DNA from: SW132 sp038150125
Lineage (GTDB): Bacteria > Bacteroidota > Rhodothermia > Balneolales > Balneolaceae
Assembly (NCBI RefSeq): GCF_038150125.1
Contig: NZ_JBBVMF010000002.1
Span: 314,373-378,372, forward strand
Reading direction: 5' to 3'
DNA: 64,000 bases
Notes under the pieces: generated by a model
The model's input: only the letters and a program-made list of their open reading frames with translations
Told to the model about the DNA's origin: nothing
Databases searched by the model: none
Shown here: positions 53,464-63,495 of the stretch, piece after piece
How positions within the stretch are numbered: position 1 is the stretch's first letter
Layout: each line of letters starts with the position of its first letter
Made by a program: the position numbers and the translations under genes

Positions 53464-53750
53464 TAAGGAAATACTAAATATTTTTATAAACAACAAGTGA
53501 ATCTGCAGTAAACGATTAAAATATCTTCAGTATTGAAAAAAACTCTTCTCTCTGGAGGAGTCCTGTAAACACAGATAGAAGTGAGTTATTTACTCAAGCG
53601 TAGTTGAAAGATCAAATGCAACTGTTGTGGTGTGGCCGGTTTCATATTCGCAAACCAAGGCATGTTTCAAAATGTAGGTGACACTTTTTAAACTGCGCCA
53701 GAGAAATTGCCCGATAAAATTTCTGAAGATATTTTTATATCCCAAAATAA
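53464..53750. other. Spacer upstream of galM
   Basis: No supportable gene or RNA is visible. On the minus strand about 50 codons near 53597-53756 read as a plausible peptide fragment, but there is no start and no recognised family. Confidence 0.4.
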
Positions 53751-54167
53751 CTATCTCTGTTTTGTCGTAATGATTATCGCGCCGCTGCTGGCAGCTAGTC
53801 CAAAACGAGAAGACGCGTCCGGCCCTTTTAGAATCTGTATCTAATTAATGAAATCGAGCGGAATCAAATTCTCCACCCGGTTATAATCATTGCCCATTCT
53901 CACGCCATCAACCACAAACATCGGGTCTGATGTTGAGTTAAACGACAGATTACCGCGAATCCTGACTCGGGTTTGGCCATCAATATTGTGAACACTCACG
54001 CCGCCTGCGCGGCGAATGTAATCAGCAAGAGTAAGCGACGGATCGTGAACTTCAATCGCATCTGAATTATCACTGTTACTGCTGCCTGACGAGCCAGTTG
54101 TGACGCAGCCGGATAAAAGCAATAGAGCCGCTATAGCGACTGAATATGCATAGGTTTGAATTCTCAT
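53751..54167 (-). pseudogene. TonB-receptor plug-domain lipoprotein with amber stop
   Basis: This small lipoprotein (signal ending LLLSGCVTTG) has an isolated TonB-dependent-receptor plug domain: SLTLADYIRRAGGVSVHNID, TRVRIRGNLSFNS and DPMFVVDGVRM. The frame stops at a TAG at 53841-53843 after LIPLDFIN. In the same frame it continues IQILKGPDASSRFG, then AASSGAIIITTKQR and a TAG at 53751-53753, which is exactly the expected plug ending. So one sense codon, probably GAG, became TAG. The restored length is 138 residues. Stand-alone plug lipoproteins occur in Bacteroidota relatives; their role is unclear. It lies upstream of galM with no obvious operon link. Confidence 0.82.
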
Positions 54168-54257
54168 AATCGCCTATGGGTCAAAGTTTAGATTAGATCG
54201 AAACCCTCCAAGCGTTCGGAACACCTGTAGTGATATTGCTAATCTGTGCCATTGAGC

Positions 54258-54311
54258 AGACCTCCAAGGTTTCCGCCCCGAAGGGATCACTTTGTGAAAA
54301 ACCGGAGGTCT
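54258..54311. repeat. Long inverted repeat between symporter and plug genes
   Basis: AGACCTCC (54258-54265) pairs with GGAGGTCT (54304-54311), and the inner GGTTT with AAACC extends it. No U-run follows, so it may be an intergenic palindrome or processed RNA end rather than a simple terminator. Confidence 0.6.
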
Positions 54312-54328
54312 TACCCTGAACCCACCAC

Positions 54329-55825
54329 TTAATCAGTTTTCCCCAGCGTCTTATTTGCAATCTGACGGTTATAAATGATAAAAAGCACCATCACCACGCC
54401 CCACTGCACAAAAACGGTGGCCACCGAAAACGGACTCAGTGGATTATACCAGGTGTCGGGGGCATACACCGCGGCACTCAGGTAGATCCACCACGCAAGC
54501 AAACTGACCACCTGGACCGGCACTACATACTTCAAGATAAATGTCCACCATTTGCCCAGCTGAAGACCGGTATCATGGGCATTCACAACTGTTTTTCTAA
54601 ATTTTTCGGGACCGAATCCAATCACAGCAAACGACATAAAACCGCCGGAGACCATCAGACCGACGCCCCACACAAAATCCTGGTTGGCGAAGAAATCAAG
54701 CGACAGAGCTGATGGCAGGCCGAACAGAAATCCGGCAATACAGACGCCGATGGCCGCTTTTTTTCGAGATATTCCCATGTCGACAAAAACTTTAGTAGCG
54801 AGTTCAATCATCGAAATGAGCGAACTGAATGCAGCGAACGTGAGCCCAAGGAAAAAGAGAATGGCAAAAATTTGCCCTCCCGGCATGGAATCGAACAGCT
54901 GCGGCATCCACATAAATGTGAGGCCGGTTGAAGCAGGGCCTGACGTTTGCATCACTCCCAGGATTTCACCGTTTGTCATATCATCGCCGAGAATCCCGAA
55001 TACAGTAGAAAAAATGATAACAGCGGCAATCAGCGATATCATATTATTTCCAATACCAGTCTGCAGTGCACTGACAGTAATGTTATCCTGCATTCTCATG
55101 TAGGCTCCGTAGGTGAGTATAAGTCCCCAGGCCGCGCCGGTATCCCATGCGTTTTGCGTGAGTGCCTCGAGCCAGATTTGCGGCTCTTTGAGAGTACTCC
55201 AATCGGGAGTAAAAAGGTATGCGACCCCTGCACTGCTGCCTTCAAGCGTTAATGCCCTGATCAGCGAAACAATTAAAACCAGGATCAGAGATGGAATCAA
55301 AATTTTGTTGATCCGTTCAATACTTTTCACGCCTTTCAAAATTACAAGTCCACCCAACGTTATCATAATTGCATGAAACAGGGAGGGAAACACTGAGCTT
55401 TGAAATCCTGTCCAGACCAAATCGGCCTGCTCAACGCTCTCGGGAAGTGACGCAAACAATGATTCGAGCAAATAGTAAAGGCACCAACCGGCAACCACGC
55501 TGTAGTAAAACATGATGGCTGTGGCAACGAATCCAATGAAAGCCCCCATCCATGCAAATTTTTCACCAATCATTTTGATGAAGGACCCAACCACGCCCTG
55601 CCTGCCGTGGCGTCCAATGCCGTACTCAGCAATAATCAGCGGAATGGACCAGATAAACAGGAACGTGACCCACGCTACTAAAAAGGCTCCGGCTCCATCT
55701 TCAGTTCCATTCTGAGCCGCGATCCGGGGAAACCGCCAGATGTTCCCGGTTCCAACCGCAATTCCAAGAACACTTAAAATCAGCCCCCATTTTGTCGCAA
55801 ACCGTTCGACTGTAGTTTTTGCCAT
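54329..55825 (-). CDS. NSS-family sodium-dependent transporter (SNF family)
   Basis: This 498-residue neurotransmitter:sodium symporter family protein has about 11-12 hydrophobic helices. The family start RFATKWGLILSVLGIAVGTGNIWRFPRIAAQNG covers TM1 with the Na+-binding GxGNIWRFP motif near residues 22-33. IPLIIAEYGIGRHGR near 60, the NAWDTGAAWGLILTYGAYM block near 230 and TFAAFSSLISMIELATKVFV are typical. It probably takes up an amino acid or related amine with Na+. Upstream in the same orientation is a peptidase fragment. Substrate cannot be set from sequence. Confidence 0.88.
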   Translation of the reverse strand: MAKTTVERFATKWGLILSVLGIAVGTGNIWRFPRIAAQNGTEDGAGAFLVAWVTFLFIWSIPLIIAEYGIGRHGRQGVVGSFIKMIGEKFAWMGAFIGFVATAIMFYYSVVAGWCLYYLLESLFASLPESVEQADLVWTGFQSSVFPSLFHAIMITLGGLVILKGVKSIERINKILIPSLILVLIVSLIRALTLEGSSAGVAYLFTPDWSTLKEPQIWLEALTQNAWDTGAAWGLILTYGAYMRMQDNITVSALQTGIGNNMISLIAAVIIFSTVFGILGDDMTNGEILGVMQTSGPASTGLTFMWMPQLFDSMPGGQIFAILFFLGLTFAAFSSLISMIELATKVFVDMGISRKKAAIGVCIAGFLFGLPSALSLDFFANQDFVWGVGLMVSGGFMSFAVIGFGPEKFRKTVVNAHDTGLQLGKWWTFILKYVVPVQVVSLLAWWIYLSAAVYAPDTWYNPLSPFSVATVFVQWGVVMVLFIIYNRQIANKTLGKTD

Positions 55826-55954
55826 ATGACCCTGTATAAATTGAAATGTTTAGTCAGTAAATAAAGGTAAAGCTGCCGTGGTTTGATAGTTTAGAATCAG
55901 CAGCCTCCTTATAATTGGGCTTAATTTAATCGAAAAAGTGAAGACCTTCATCTT

Positions 55955-56407
55955 TTATTCTGAATCGCTTACATCGTCAGCCATCTGGTTCCAGTCAGGA
56001 GTCGTTTCACCCTGCAAATGTTTCACAAAGTAATCGAAGCGTTTACGCTCCTCATACCTGCCGATGGACCCGTGTCCAGCTCCGGGAATTGCGATAAAAT
56101 CGAAATCCTTGTTCGCCTTGATCAGCGCATCAGCCACCTGGTAAGTGGAGGCGGGATCGACGTTTGTATCCAATTCGCCCACAACAAGCAGCACATTCCC
56201 CTGGAGATTATGAGCGTGTTCTACATTAGAGGAGGCCGCGTACTGCAGACCTATTGGCCAGCCCATCCACTGCTCGTTCCACCATATTTTGTCCATTCGG
56301 TTGTCATGACATCCGACGGACGACACGGCTACATGGTAATGTTCGGGATGAAACAGCAGTCCGCCAAGAGAACTTTGGCCACCGGCAGAACGTCCGTAAA
56401 TACCTGC
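55955..56407 (-). pseudogene. C-terminal fragment of an S9 (prolyl oligopeptidase/DPP IV-type) peptidase
   Basis: The reading frame without a start covers about 150 residues of the alpha/beta-hydrolase domain. The nucleophile Ser is in GIYGRSAGGQSS, the Asp in VVGELDTNVDPAST and the His in IPGAGHGSIGR. The frame opens after a TGA at 56408-56410; normally several hundred residues of propeller and hydrolase core precede it. The region upstream is non-coding, so this is a 5'-truncated relic. The Met at about 56326 could start only the last 123 residues, which lack the Ser. Confidence 0.83.
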
Positions 56408-56506
56408 TCATAATAATTTGAAAAAGAATATTTTAATGGTATTTGTGGTTCAGGTTGAGCTGTAAATTTCTTTGAGCTACACGTAATTTCGTATCAACAT
56501 TAAACT

Positions 56507-59500
56507 TTACTTCACCGGCACCGTAATTTGCCATAAAATGCCCTCTCCCTCGGCACTTTCTACCTTGTATTCTGCATTCAAATCATCGAGCCTGCGACAA
56601 ACAGATCTGAGCCCGACTCCATCAAAATTTTCAAGATTGGAAGAATCAAAGCCGACGCCGTCGTCAGAAATAAGGATATGAATGCCCTGATCATACCTTA
56701 GCGTCATACTTACTTTATTCGCTGAGGCATGTTTTAATATATTGGTTATGATCTCTTTGAAAACAAGGAACAGCTGTTTTCGCATACCAGGGTTGATCCG
56801 GATTTGCGGATCTCCCTCAATTTCCCAGTCGATTGTCCAGTGGTTTTTTCCTATTACATTTTGAACATAGCCCTGACACGCTTTAATAAAATTTCCCCAG
56901 GTATCCTTTTTTGGATCAACTGACCACATCAAATCCCGCATCGTTTCAACAGCCATATCAGAGGTTTTCTATAGCTGCTCAAATTTATCATTCCCCAGAT
57001 TTTGACCAGGTTTTAGTGTGTTAATATTAAAATTGATACTGGCGAGCACCGACGCCAGGTCATCGTGAAGATCTCCCATGATCCGGTTCCGTTCTTTTCT
57101 TATATCGGAAAGGTGCTTGTATCTCTGGTAGATGTAGCCTCCGGCAATCCCAAGAAAAAGTATCGCAACAAATGTTTCAAATAGTGTTGTTTGCCAAAAG
57201 GCCGGGTCAATTGTGATTGAGAGTAGCGACGATGCAACTTGAGTATACCCGTACTTGGATTCTACTCTAACGTCCATTTGATAATCACCCGGACCCAAAT
57301 TTGTAAACTGCATAATATTTTGATCTGTAGCCGGCAGCCATTGATCCGAGTAACCATTCAATCTGAAAAACCACTTTTGTGATTCCGGATCACGCAAATC
57401 GAAATTGGAAACACTCAGTTTAAAGTTGTTTTCATCGTAGTTGAGCATCATGTCTCGATCAGGTTTGAATGTCTTTTCAGATCCTAAAACTTCAAACGAG
57501 ACAACATTTATATCGTAACCATTGGATGGAATCGTCAGGCTATCTGTTTCAAATGCCACGATCCCATTATAGGTAGACACCCAAAGTTCTCCGGTGTTGC
57601 TTTTGAGTAGAGAATAAGATATTTCCCGATTGAACATCCCATCTCGCTCATCCAGCCGAATGACTCTGCCAGTATGATCTGAAATTACAATTCCCTGGTT
57701 CGTCCCGGCCCACCACCTGTTTTTGCTGTCTTTGTAAATACTATTCACACGTTCACCCTTCAAGTGAGAGAATTCCGCAGCCGGTATCATAGTCCTCAGT
57801 TTTTCATCTATTTCAAATACGCCCTGATCTGTCAATGCCAGCGTCCTTCCTCCTTCGATCTTTTCAAAGCCATAAATTTGTAGCAGCTGATCAACTTGTT
57901 CATCAGGAAACAGGCGTGATATAACAGGTTTCCCGCCTATCCATTCTATAACCGATACTCCCTTTGTGTTATGACCAACCCATAATCGATTTTGCCGGTC
58001 GTCAAAATAGGTCGATATAATGAAATCCTCAGCAAATGAATTCTCAATATTGGAATCTGAATGGTATGTCGTCCATCGATCATTTAGTGACGAATACTCA
58101 TGCAACCCATTCCGGCTGCCAACCCAAACCCTTCCCTTCTTATCTCCTGCCAGAGTTCGCATCAAATCAGGCGCAGGCCCGGTAATTGTATCTTGCTGCT
58201 GAACAGGGTACCACTCCCACTCGGCATTTTCATGATCATATACGTTCTTATCAAAACTCGCCAGCCTGTAGGATGTTGACGCCCAAAATGTATCGGCTCC
58301 ATCCCATCCTGACCATACGGAAATATGAGGTAAGTGACCCTCCGCCACCTCATTATTGTGAAACAAAACATTGCCGAGATGATCCATTAGGTAGTAGCCG
58401 TTTTCATACGTACTCACAAAAAACGTGGAATCATCAATGGCGCGCATGTGGAGAATTTGAAGCGCAATTTCGTCACCTTTAATAGATTCAGTTGTTAGTA
58501 ACCGCCTGCTTTTACGTGTCAGCGGATTGATTTTAGTGAGTCCCCCGCCTTTCGTGCCGGCCCAAAGTATGTCTTGTTCATCTACATAAACACGCATGAT
58601 ATCGCTGGGTAGACGGTTGTACTTATCTTCTATTTCAACAAATGTTCTTGAGTTAGTATCAAAATAAACGAGTGATGACACTCTCGTACCTAACCAAAAC
58701 TGATTAGGCTTTTTTGGAGATTTCGTGGCATCAGGAATAAAATGGTTGACCCATCCCTCTTCCGGTGGATTAAATCTATACTCATGTAAGCTCTCCTCAT
58801 GTCGATTGTATAGCAGCATCCCTCTGTCAACACTCGAAAACCAAGCGAGACTATCACCCTCAAAAAAGATCTTCCGGGCACCACGTAGATCATTTGGAGG
58901 ATCAGCAGTGCGAACAACTTGAAACACTGTATCTGTTGGTGCTTTTCTGAGGACCGCATCCGTGATTCCAAGCCACTCTGTTCCATCATCTGTGGTGTCA
59001 TAGAAATATAGTACAGAATCTTCCGGTTTTATTTGATTATCTAAGTACCTCTGGTCTTCTTCTGTGATGGGCAGATGCATATGGCCATACTCCTGAATCG
59101 ATGGATTGAAATAGAGAAGTTTCAGGCTTTCATAGGTCGGCTGGTCAACGAACTGGAGTAAGACCGTATCAGGAGAGTGTTCGATAAACGAGTACCAGTC
59201 GTGATCTCTCAGGGATTCGGGAGCCATCGGCTGTGGAACAAAATCCTGCAGGTCCTGATCGTATTTGTTAATATAACCGACATCTGAAATGGCCCACAGT
59301 GTTTGATTTTTGTCGACATGCAGCCTTCGAATATTGCGGCCTTTTATGTTCGAGTAATCACCATGTGCATAATTTTTAAACGTATATCCGTCATATCGTG
59401 TGACTCCCGACTGATGGGCAATCCACAAATAGCCGGTTGAATCTCTCACGACGTCCGTAACTAAGGATTCACCAAGCCCGTCAGCCGTTGAAAACTGCTC

Positions 59501-59584
59501 GATCACATATTGCTCAACGTCAGGCTCTTGATACGACGCCGACTGGAGCATCAGGAAGCTTGTAAGCACATAACCTAAAAGCAT
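56507..59584 (-). pseudogene. Two-component sensor kinase with beta-propeller, split by an in-frame amber codon
   Basis: The first open part (56969-59584, 871 residues) has a signal peptide, a periplasmic two-component propeller (about residues 30-690), a Y_Y_Y domain (about 715-780), a membrane helix near 800-818 and the phosphoacceptor His840 in MGDLHDDLASVLASI. A TAG at 56969-56971 follows FEQL. After it the same frame continues KTSDMAVETMRDLMWSVDPK into an HATPase_c domain with KEIITNILKHASAN and ISDDGVGFD, ending at 56507. Restored length is 1025 residues, the normal layout of Bacteroidota propeller kinases. Without readthrough, kinase and ATPase parts are separate; a start at 56956 would give an isolated ATPase domain of 149 residues. 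Its partner regulator lies 23 bp upstream. Confidence 0.85.
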
Positions 59585-59607
59585 GTATCCCTCTCACTGT
59601 ACAGGAC

Positions 59608-60240
59608 TCAAAGAAGCTGTCGTTTAATGGCGATTGATATGGCGGCAGCTTTGTTGTTGACCTGTAGTTTGTAGTAAATATTTCTTACATGATAACGGAC
59701 TCCGTCTACACTTAAATAAATGATTTTTCCTATTTCTGCAAATGTTTTTCCGTCTATCATTAGAGACAGGATTTTTTTCTCTCTTTTGTTTAGATGAATA
59801 TCATCCTCTTTGTTTTGATCTTTGAAAAAATCAACGATTTTACCGGCGATGAGCGGACTGATAGGAGACCCTCCCTCTAAGATATCCTGGATAGACTGAA
59901 GTAGATCATCAGGCCTGACATTTTTGTCCATATAGCCCACGGCACCGGCTTTCAGCGCCTTAAAGATATGTTCTTCATCATCCAGAACCGAGACCATCAG
60001 TATTTTAATTTCGGGATTTTCCTTGAGGATCAGCGGAATCCCGTCTATACCGTTGATACCCGGAAGCTGAATATCAAGCAGTAGTATCTCCGACTCTTTC
60101 AAATGCGTTGAATGTATAGCCTGCCTGACAGATTCAAACCCAAACACCTCTTCAATCTCCTCCTGCTGGTTCAAAAAATCTTTCCAGCTCTCCCGAAGTG
60201 TTGCATTGTCTTCAATTATGGATATGATGGTCATGTACAC
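59608..60240 (-). CDS. LuxR/NarL-family response regulator
   Basis: This 210-residue response regulator has an N-terminal receiver domain with acidic ISIIEDNATL near residues 6-15 and phospho-acceptor Asp in ILLLDIQLPGINGI near 55; the Lys of the receiver pocket is in GAVGYMDKNVRPDDLL. The C-terminal helix-turn-helix of LuxR type (about 150-205) reads LNKREKKILSLMIDG, FAEIGKIIYLSVDGVRYHV and VNNKAAAISIAIKRQLL. It probably receives phosphate from the kinase encoded 23 bp downstream. Targets are unknown; the neighbouring NSS transporter and peptidase relic are candidates. The Met at 60234 is an alternative start. Confidence 0.9.
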   Translation of the reverse strand: MYMTIISIIEDNATLRESWKDFLNQQEEIEEVFGFESVRQAIHSTHLKESEILLLDIQLPGINGIDGIPLILKENPEIKILMVSVLDDEEHIFKALKAGAVGYMDKNVRPDDLLQSIQDILEGGSPISPLIAGKIVDFFKDQNKEDDIHLNKREKKILSLMIDGKTFAEIGKIIYLSVDGVRYHVRNIYYKLQVNNKAAAISIAIKRQLL

Positions 60241-60460
60241 TCCGGCTCATCTTGGGATTGTCCCTTGTGTTTCATGCAATGTAATGAGATCGATGGCCTA
60301 AATCACTGCATCATCATGCAGTCAATTCCTACCCTACTATCAGAAATTGTGTACAGAGACCGGAAAAGTGAATTTGCCTAATAAAACACAAAGTTTAAGT
60401 TCACAAGTTTCAAAAACAAATTTTTTTGTTCTGAGAAATTAATCCTATCACTAAACCACC

Positions 60461-61000
60461 CTGCACTGAAAGTACATGGGTTTAATAACGGACTAAAGTT
60501 CTATTCCAAGATGAAACCTGAGACGTCACCGATCACCTTGCTTCTGTGGTGCTCCAGGTACGCCTGAACCATCTAATCAGTTATATTCCCGGTGCTCTAT
60601 TCTCTATATCCAGTCTCCCAAAAGTTCCGGCCCCAATACCTTTTCTTTAACTCAGGGTATTCTGTCTGAATCATTCTCGACGAGTGTCCTTTAATTCGTT
60701 TCACTAATTGACTTATCGAAGTGCGGGGTAGATATTCAATTTGGATGTGGACATGGTCTTTGCTGACAACTCCTTTCAAAATCTCCACTTCCTCCACATC
60801 ACAGATCTGAATGACCAGTTCACGACATCGTTTCTGGATATCTCATTTCAGCACACGACATCGATATTTCGTGACCCACACAATGTGACACGTTAAACGA
60901 TTCGTTGTGTGACTTCCTTTGCGCATTGGCTTTCCCATAGCTTAAAGGATACCACTTTTTAGACTTTTCGAAACTCTAAAGTTCTGCACTGAAAGTGCAA
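60461..61000 (-). mobile_element. IS200/IS605-type element relic
   Basis: The relic is bounded by matching CTGCACTGAAAGT sequences at 60461-60473 and 60984-60996, each part of a small hairpin (GCACT..AGTGC type at the right end). Ends of IS200-type elements use such hairpins. The tnpA gene inside has three internal stops. No target duplication is expected for this family. Confidence 0.72.
60501..60938 (-). pseudogene. IS200-type transposase TnpA with three in-frame stops
   Basis: One uninterrupted frame of 145 codons from ATG at 60938 encodes an IS200 TnpA: HTTNRLTCHIVWVTKYRCRV, the HUH motif KDHVHIQIEYLP near residues 58-70, and SQLVKRIKGHSSRMIQTEYP. The C-terminal part reads STGNITD and MVQAYLEHHR. 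Stops break it at 60843-60845 (TGA), 60597-60599 (TAG) and 60573-60575 (TAG). Apart from these stops no frameshift is seen, which is unusual for an old relic. The catalytic Tyr region is after the first TAG and is not certain. Confidence 0.82.
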
Positions 61001-61198
61001 GGTTTTAAACCCTCCTTTCGGACCAATAAAATCGATTACACAAGCCAACTTAATTCTTGTGATCAAGAAAATAATTTGAACGGACTCAATTTAAAAAAGT
61101 ATCGATAAAATAATATGAGTCATATACTACATAATTATGTAGTTATAATTACTAATCAAATTTTTATACTCGTATAAACACTCACAAACCAATCTAGC

Positions 61199-63406
61199 AT
61201 GAAATCTATAACATTATTCTTCATAATCTTTTTATTCAGCCTTTTTTTTATTGGATGTCCTTCTACTACTAAAAATCTTTCAACTTCAATACCAGATTAT
61301 GGTGAAAATAAGGATGAATACGAAATTAACCGAGGAAATATATCGGTTTATCCATCCCGGATGACAGAAATCAGTACAAAAGAAAAACTACTTGATTTAG
61401 GTGATCTTTTGGAAGCATCATTTATATACAATGCCATTTCGGGCACTAGACAGGCTTCTATTTCAAACAGCAACAGAAACAGTTTTGGGTTAAATTTAAG
61501 TGCTCGTGATTTTATTGCTAAATCATTGGAAAAAAATACCTCTGACTCATCTCAAATCAATGAAAGCTCTTCTATTACCCAGACATCTGTTATGAATAAC
61601 GAAGGTGGTTCTACTTCCAACAATACAGTTCGAGATGAAGATTCTAGTTTTTCATCTAGCAGCAATCAAAATTCCTCACTAACTAAAAGTTTCGTCGATC
61701 AACCTGAAAATATATATTCATACAAATCTTTGGCCAGCCCTGAAGATTCTGGAGATAAGGAAGTTGCTTTCCGAGAACTGATTACTGCTGTTGTAAATGC
61801 CCAATTAGGTGGGAGAGGGTTATTACGCAGAATGAATTTATCACCGTTGGCCTCAGAAACACATAAGATGTATATGATGCCAGTTGATATTAATTTTACA
61901 CCAGGAAGATATACCTCAAAAAATTACCGAGGACACGCCGAACTTCTATTGGCTCCGCCACATATAAATGATGAAGAAACTACATTTAATATCATCGCTG
62001 TAGCTCCGATGGGATACTCTCAAATTGTTTCCGAATTTTCATCAGCTTTAAAGGAATTAACTGCGAGCGCCTTTGCCGGTATTGGAGCGTCAGGAATTTT
62101 AATGGAAGGAAAGCTGGAAAGTTTAATACAGCAGTTATCTGAACTTGATGCAATTGTTTCTCAACCAGAGTTTGCTGCTAATATAACGGAGCCTGACAGG
62201 GTGGTATTCGATTATTTTGGCACCAAAGATTTATCTGGCTCCACCAAATTAAAAGCTCAATCATTTCAGGTTGAACTGCTAATACTTGTCAGTAACATTG
62301 AAGCTAATGGAACTCCAGAAAAACTTGAAATAAGTGGATCTGAATTAATTCAAAAATTTGAAAATTCAACTTTTAACAATGCTTTGGCAGCAATTACTAA
62401 CTCCAAAAAATCTCCCGTTTTTTCATACAAGTGGCATTATATACCAACTGAAAAATTTAAAAAGGGAAATACTTGGAATCCAAATGTATATGGTATGGGT
62501 TTCAGAACTATACAAAAAACTTTAATGACTCAACAGTTGGGTAATTTTTCAAGAATAGATCTTACAGGTGTTACAATATTAAATCAATCATTTGATAATA
62601 ATACTAACAAATATACTGGTCATTTAATGTTCAATGGCACAGGACTTAATGTTCATAGAAAAATAAACAACTTGTATAAAGCTACTAAAGAGGGAATAGA
62701 TACCAATTCTAATTACGATAAATTTTTAGAAGAAAAATCATTATCTAGCTCTAATAATACAAATACAACTACAAATACTAGAAACACTTATCCCAACCCC
62801 AATAATGAACTTAGTAGTTTTATTTCAACTGTAACAACAACTGATGGTGAAATTATCATCAACAGCTTACCTCATGAAAATGCTTGGGTAAGTGATAAAC
62901 ATGTGAGCTTTGAATTCGAATCAAAAGAAATATTAGAACCTGGACAAAAGTTAAATGTAGTACTGCAAGTTAGAGAATGGATAAAAGACGAAGATGACGG
63001 AAAAATATCTGATCCACATGAAACGATAATTCTATTTAAAACACTTGCTGTAGCAGGTAAAAAAGTTGATCAAAAAGAAAAGGGAATTACAGACTTGACT
63101 GCTAAAGCAATAACCTTAGAGCGTGGTTTGGTTGGCATAGAAATAAGTTTTAATCAAAAAGGCGTAACGGCTAGTACGTTTGAAGTCAATGGGACCAAAA
63201 TTGAAAGCTTTTTACAAGAAGAGATTAAGGATTTAAAAGATGCCTCTGGAGAAGCATACCAACAGGTTACTAAGACTCTTAAGATTACCCTTACTAATGA
63301 TGAGCAGGAATTACAGGAACTATCAAATAATAAATATTACCTGGTCATTAAAGATAATAGTAACCCTAAACCAAAAGTTTTAGTGTCTAAACTCGTGGAA
63401 GAATGA
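61199..63406 (+). CDS. Large lipoprotein of unknown function
   Basis: I do not recognise this 735-residue protein. A signal peptide with a lipobox-like end (FLFSLFFIGCPST) predicts a lipoprotein. Residues about 85-180 are very rich in Ser, Asn and Thr (for example SSFSSSSNQNSSLTKSF) and look disordered. The central part (about 180-450) is mixed alpha/beta with hydrophobic strands such as FQVELLILVSNIEANG; a second Asn/Thr-rich linker lies near 515-540. The C-terminal third (about 555-735) looks like two beta-sandwich domains. Codon use is more AT-rich than in the arabinose genes. It stands alone on the plus strand between an IS200 relic and non-coding sequence, so transfer is possible. Outer-membrane or surface location is inferred. 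Confidence 0.75.
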   Translation: MKSITLFFIIFLFSLFFIGCPSTTKNLSTSIPDYGENKDEYEINRGNISVYPSRMTEISTKEKLLDLGDLLEASFIYNAISGTRQASISNSNRNSFGLNLSARDFIAKSLEKNTSDSSQINESSSITQTSVMNNEGGSTSNNTVRDEDSSFSSSSNQNSSLTKSFVDQPENIYSYKSLASPEDSGDKEVAFRELITAVVNAQLGGRGLLRRMNLSPLASETHKMYMMPVDINFTPGRYTSKNYRGHAELLLAPPHINDEETTFNIIAVAPMGYSQIVSEFSSALKELTASAFAGIGASGILMEGKLESLIQQLSELDAIVSQPEFAANITEPDRVVFDYFGTKDLSGSTKLKAQSFQVELLILVSNIEANGTPEKLEISGSELIQKFENSTFNNALAAITNSKKSPVFSYKWHYIPTEKFKKGNTWNPNVYGMGFRTIQKTLMTQQLGNFSRIDLTGVTILNQSFDNNTNKYTGHLMFNGTGLNVHRKINNLYKATKEGIDTNSNYDKFLEEKSLSSSNNTNTTTNTRNTYPNPNNELSSFISTVTTTDGEIIINSLPHENAWVSDKHVSFEFESKEILEPGQKLNVVLQVREWIKDEDDGKISDPHETIILFKTLAVAGKKVDQKEKGITDLTAKAITLERGLVGIEISFNQKGVTASTFEVNGTKIESFLQEEIKDLKDASGEAYQQVTKTLKITLTNDEQELQELSNNKYYLVIKDNSNPKPKVLVSKLVEE

Positions 63407-63462
63407 TTATTCTAAATCATCGTTTTATCATTAATAATTGACAGATTTAAGGGAATGTTATG

Positions 63463-63495
63463 AAAGCCGAAGGAGATTTTCTTCTTTGGCTTTTT
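63463..63495 (+). terminator. Rho-independent terminator of the unknown lipoprotein gene
   Basis: AAAGCCGAAGGAG pairs with CTTCTTTGGCTTT (13 bp with two G-U pairs) and is followed by a T-run on the plus strand, 57 bp past the stop codon. Confidence 0.85.

Noticed and set aside
53597..53756. Minus-strand peptide-like stretch of about 50 codons next to the plug pseudogene
   Set aside because: It reads as plausible protein but has no start codon context and no family I recognise, and could be chance in a short open frame.
1180..60599. Genetic-code change with TAG read as sense
   Set aside because: About ten apparently normal genes end in TAG here, including araA, araR and the GT4 gene at 7309, so full reassignment does not fit.
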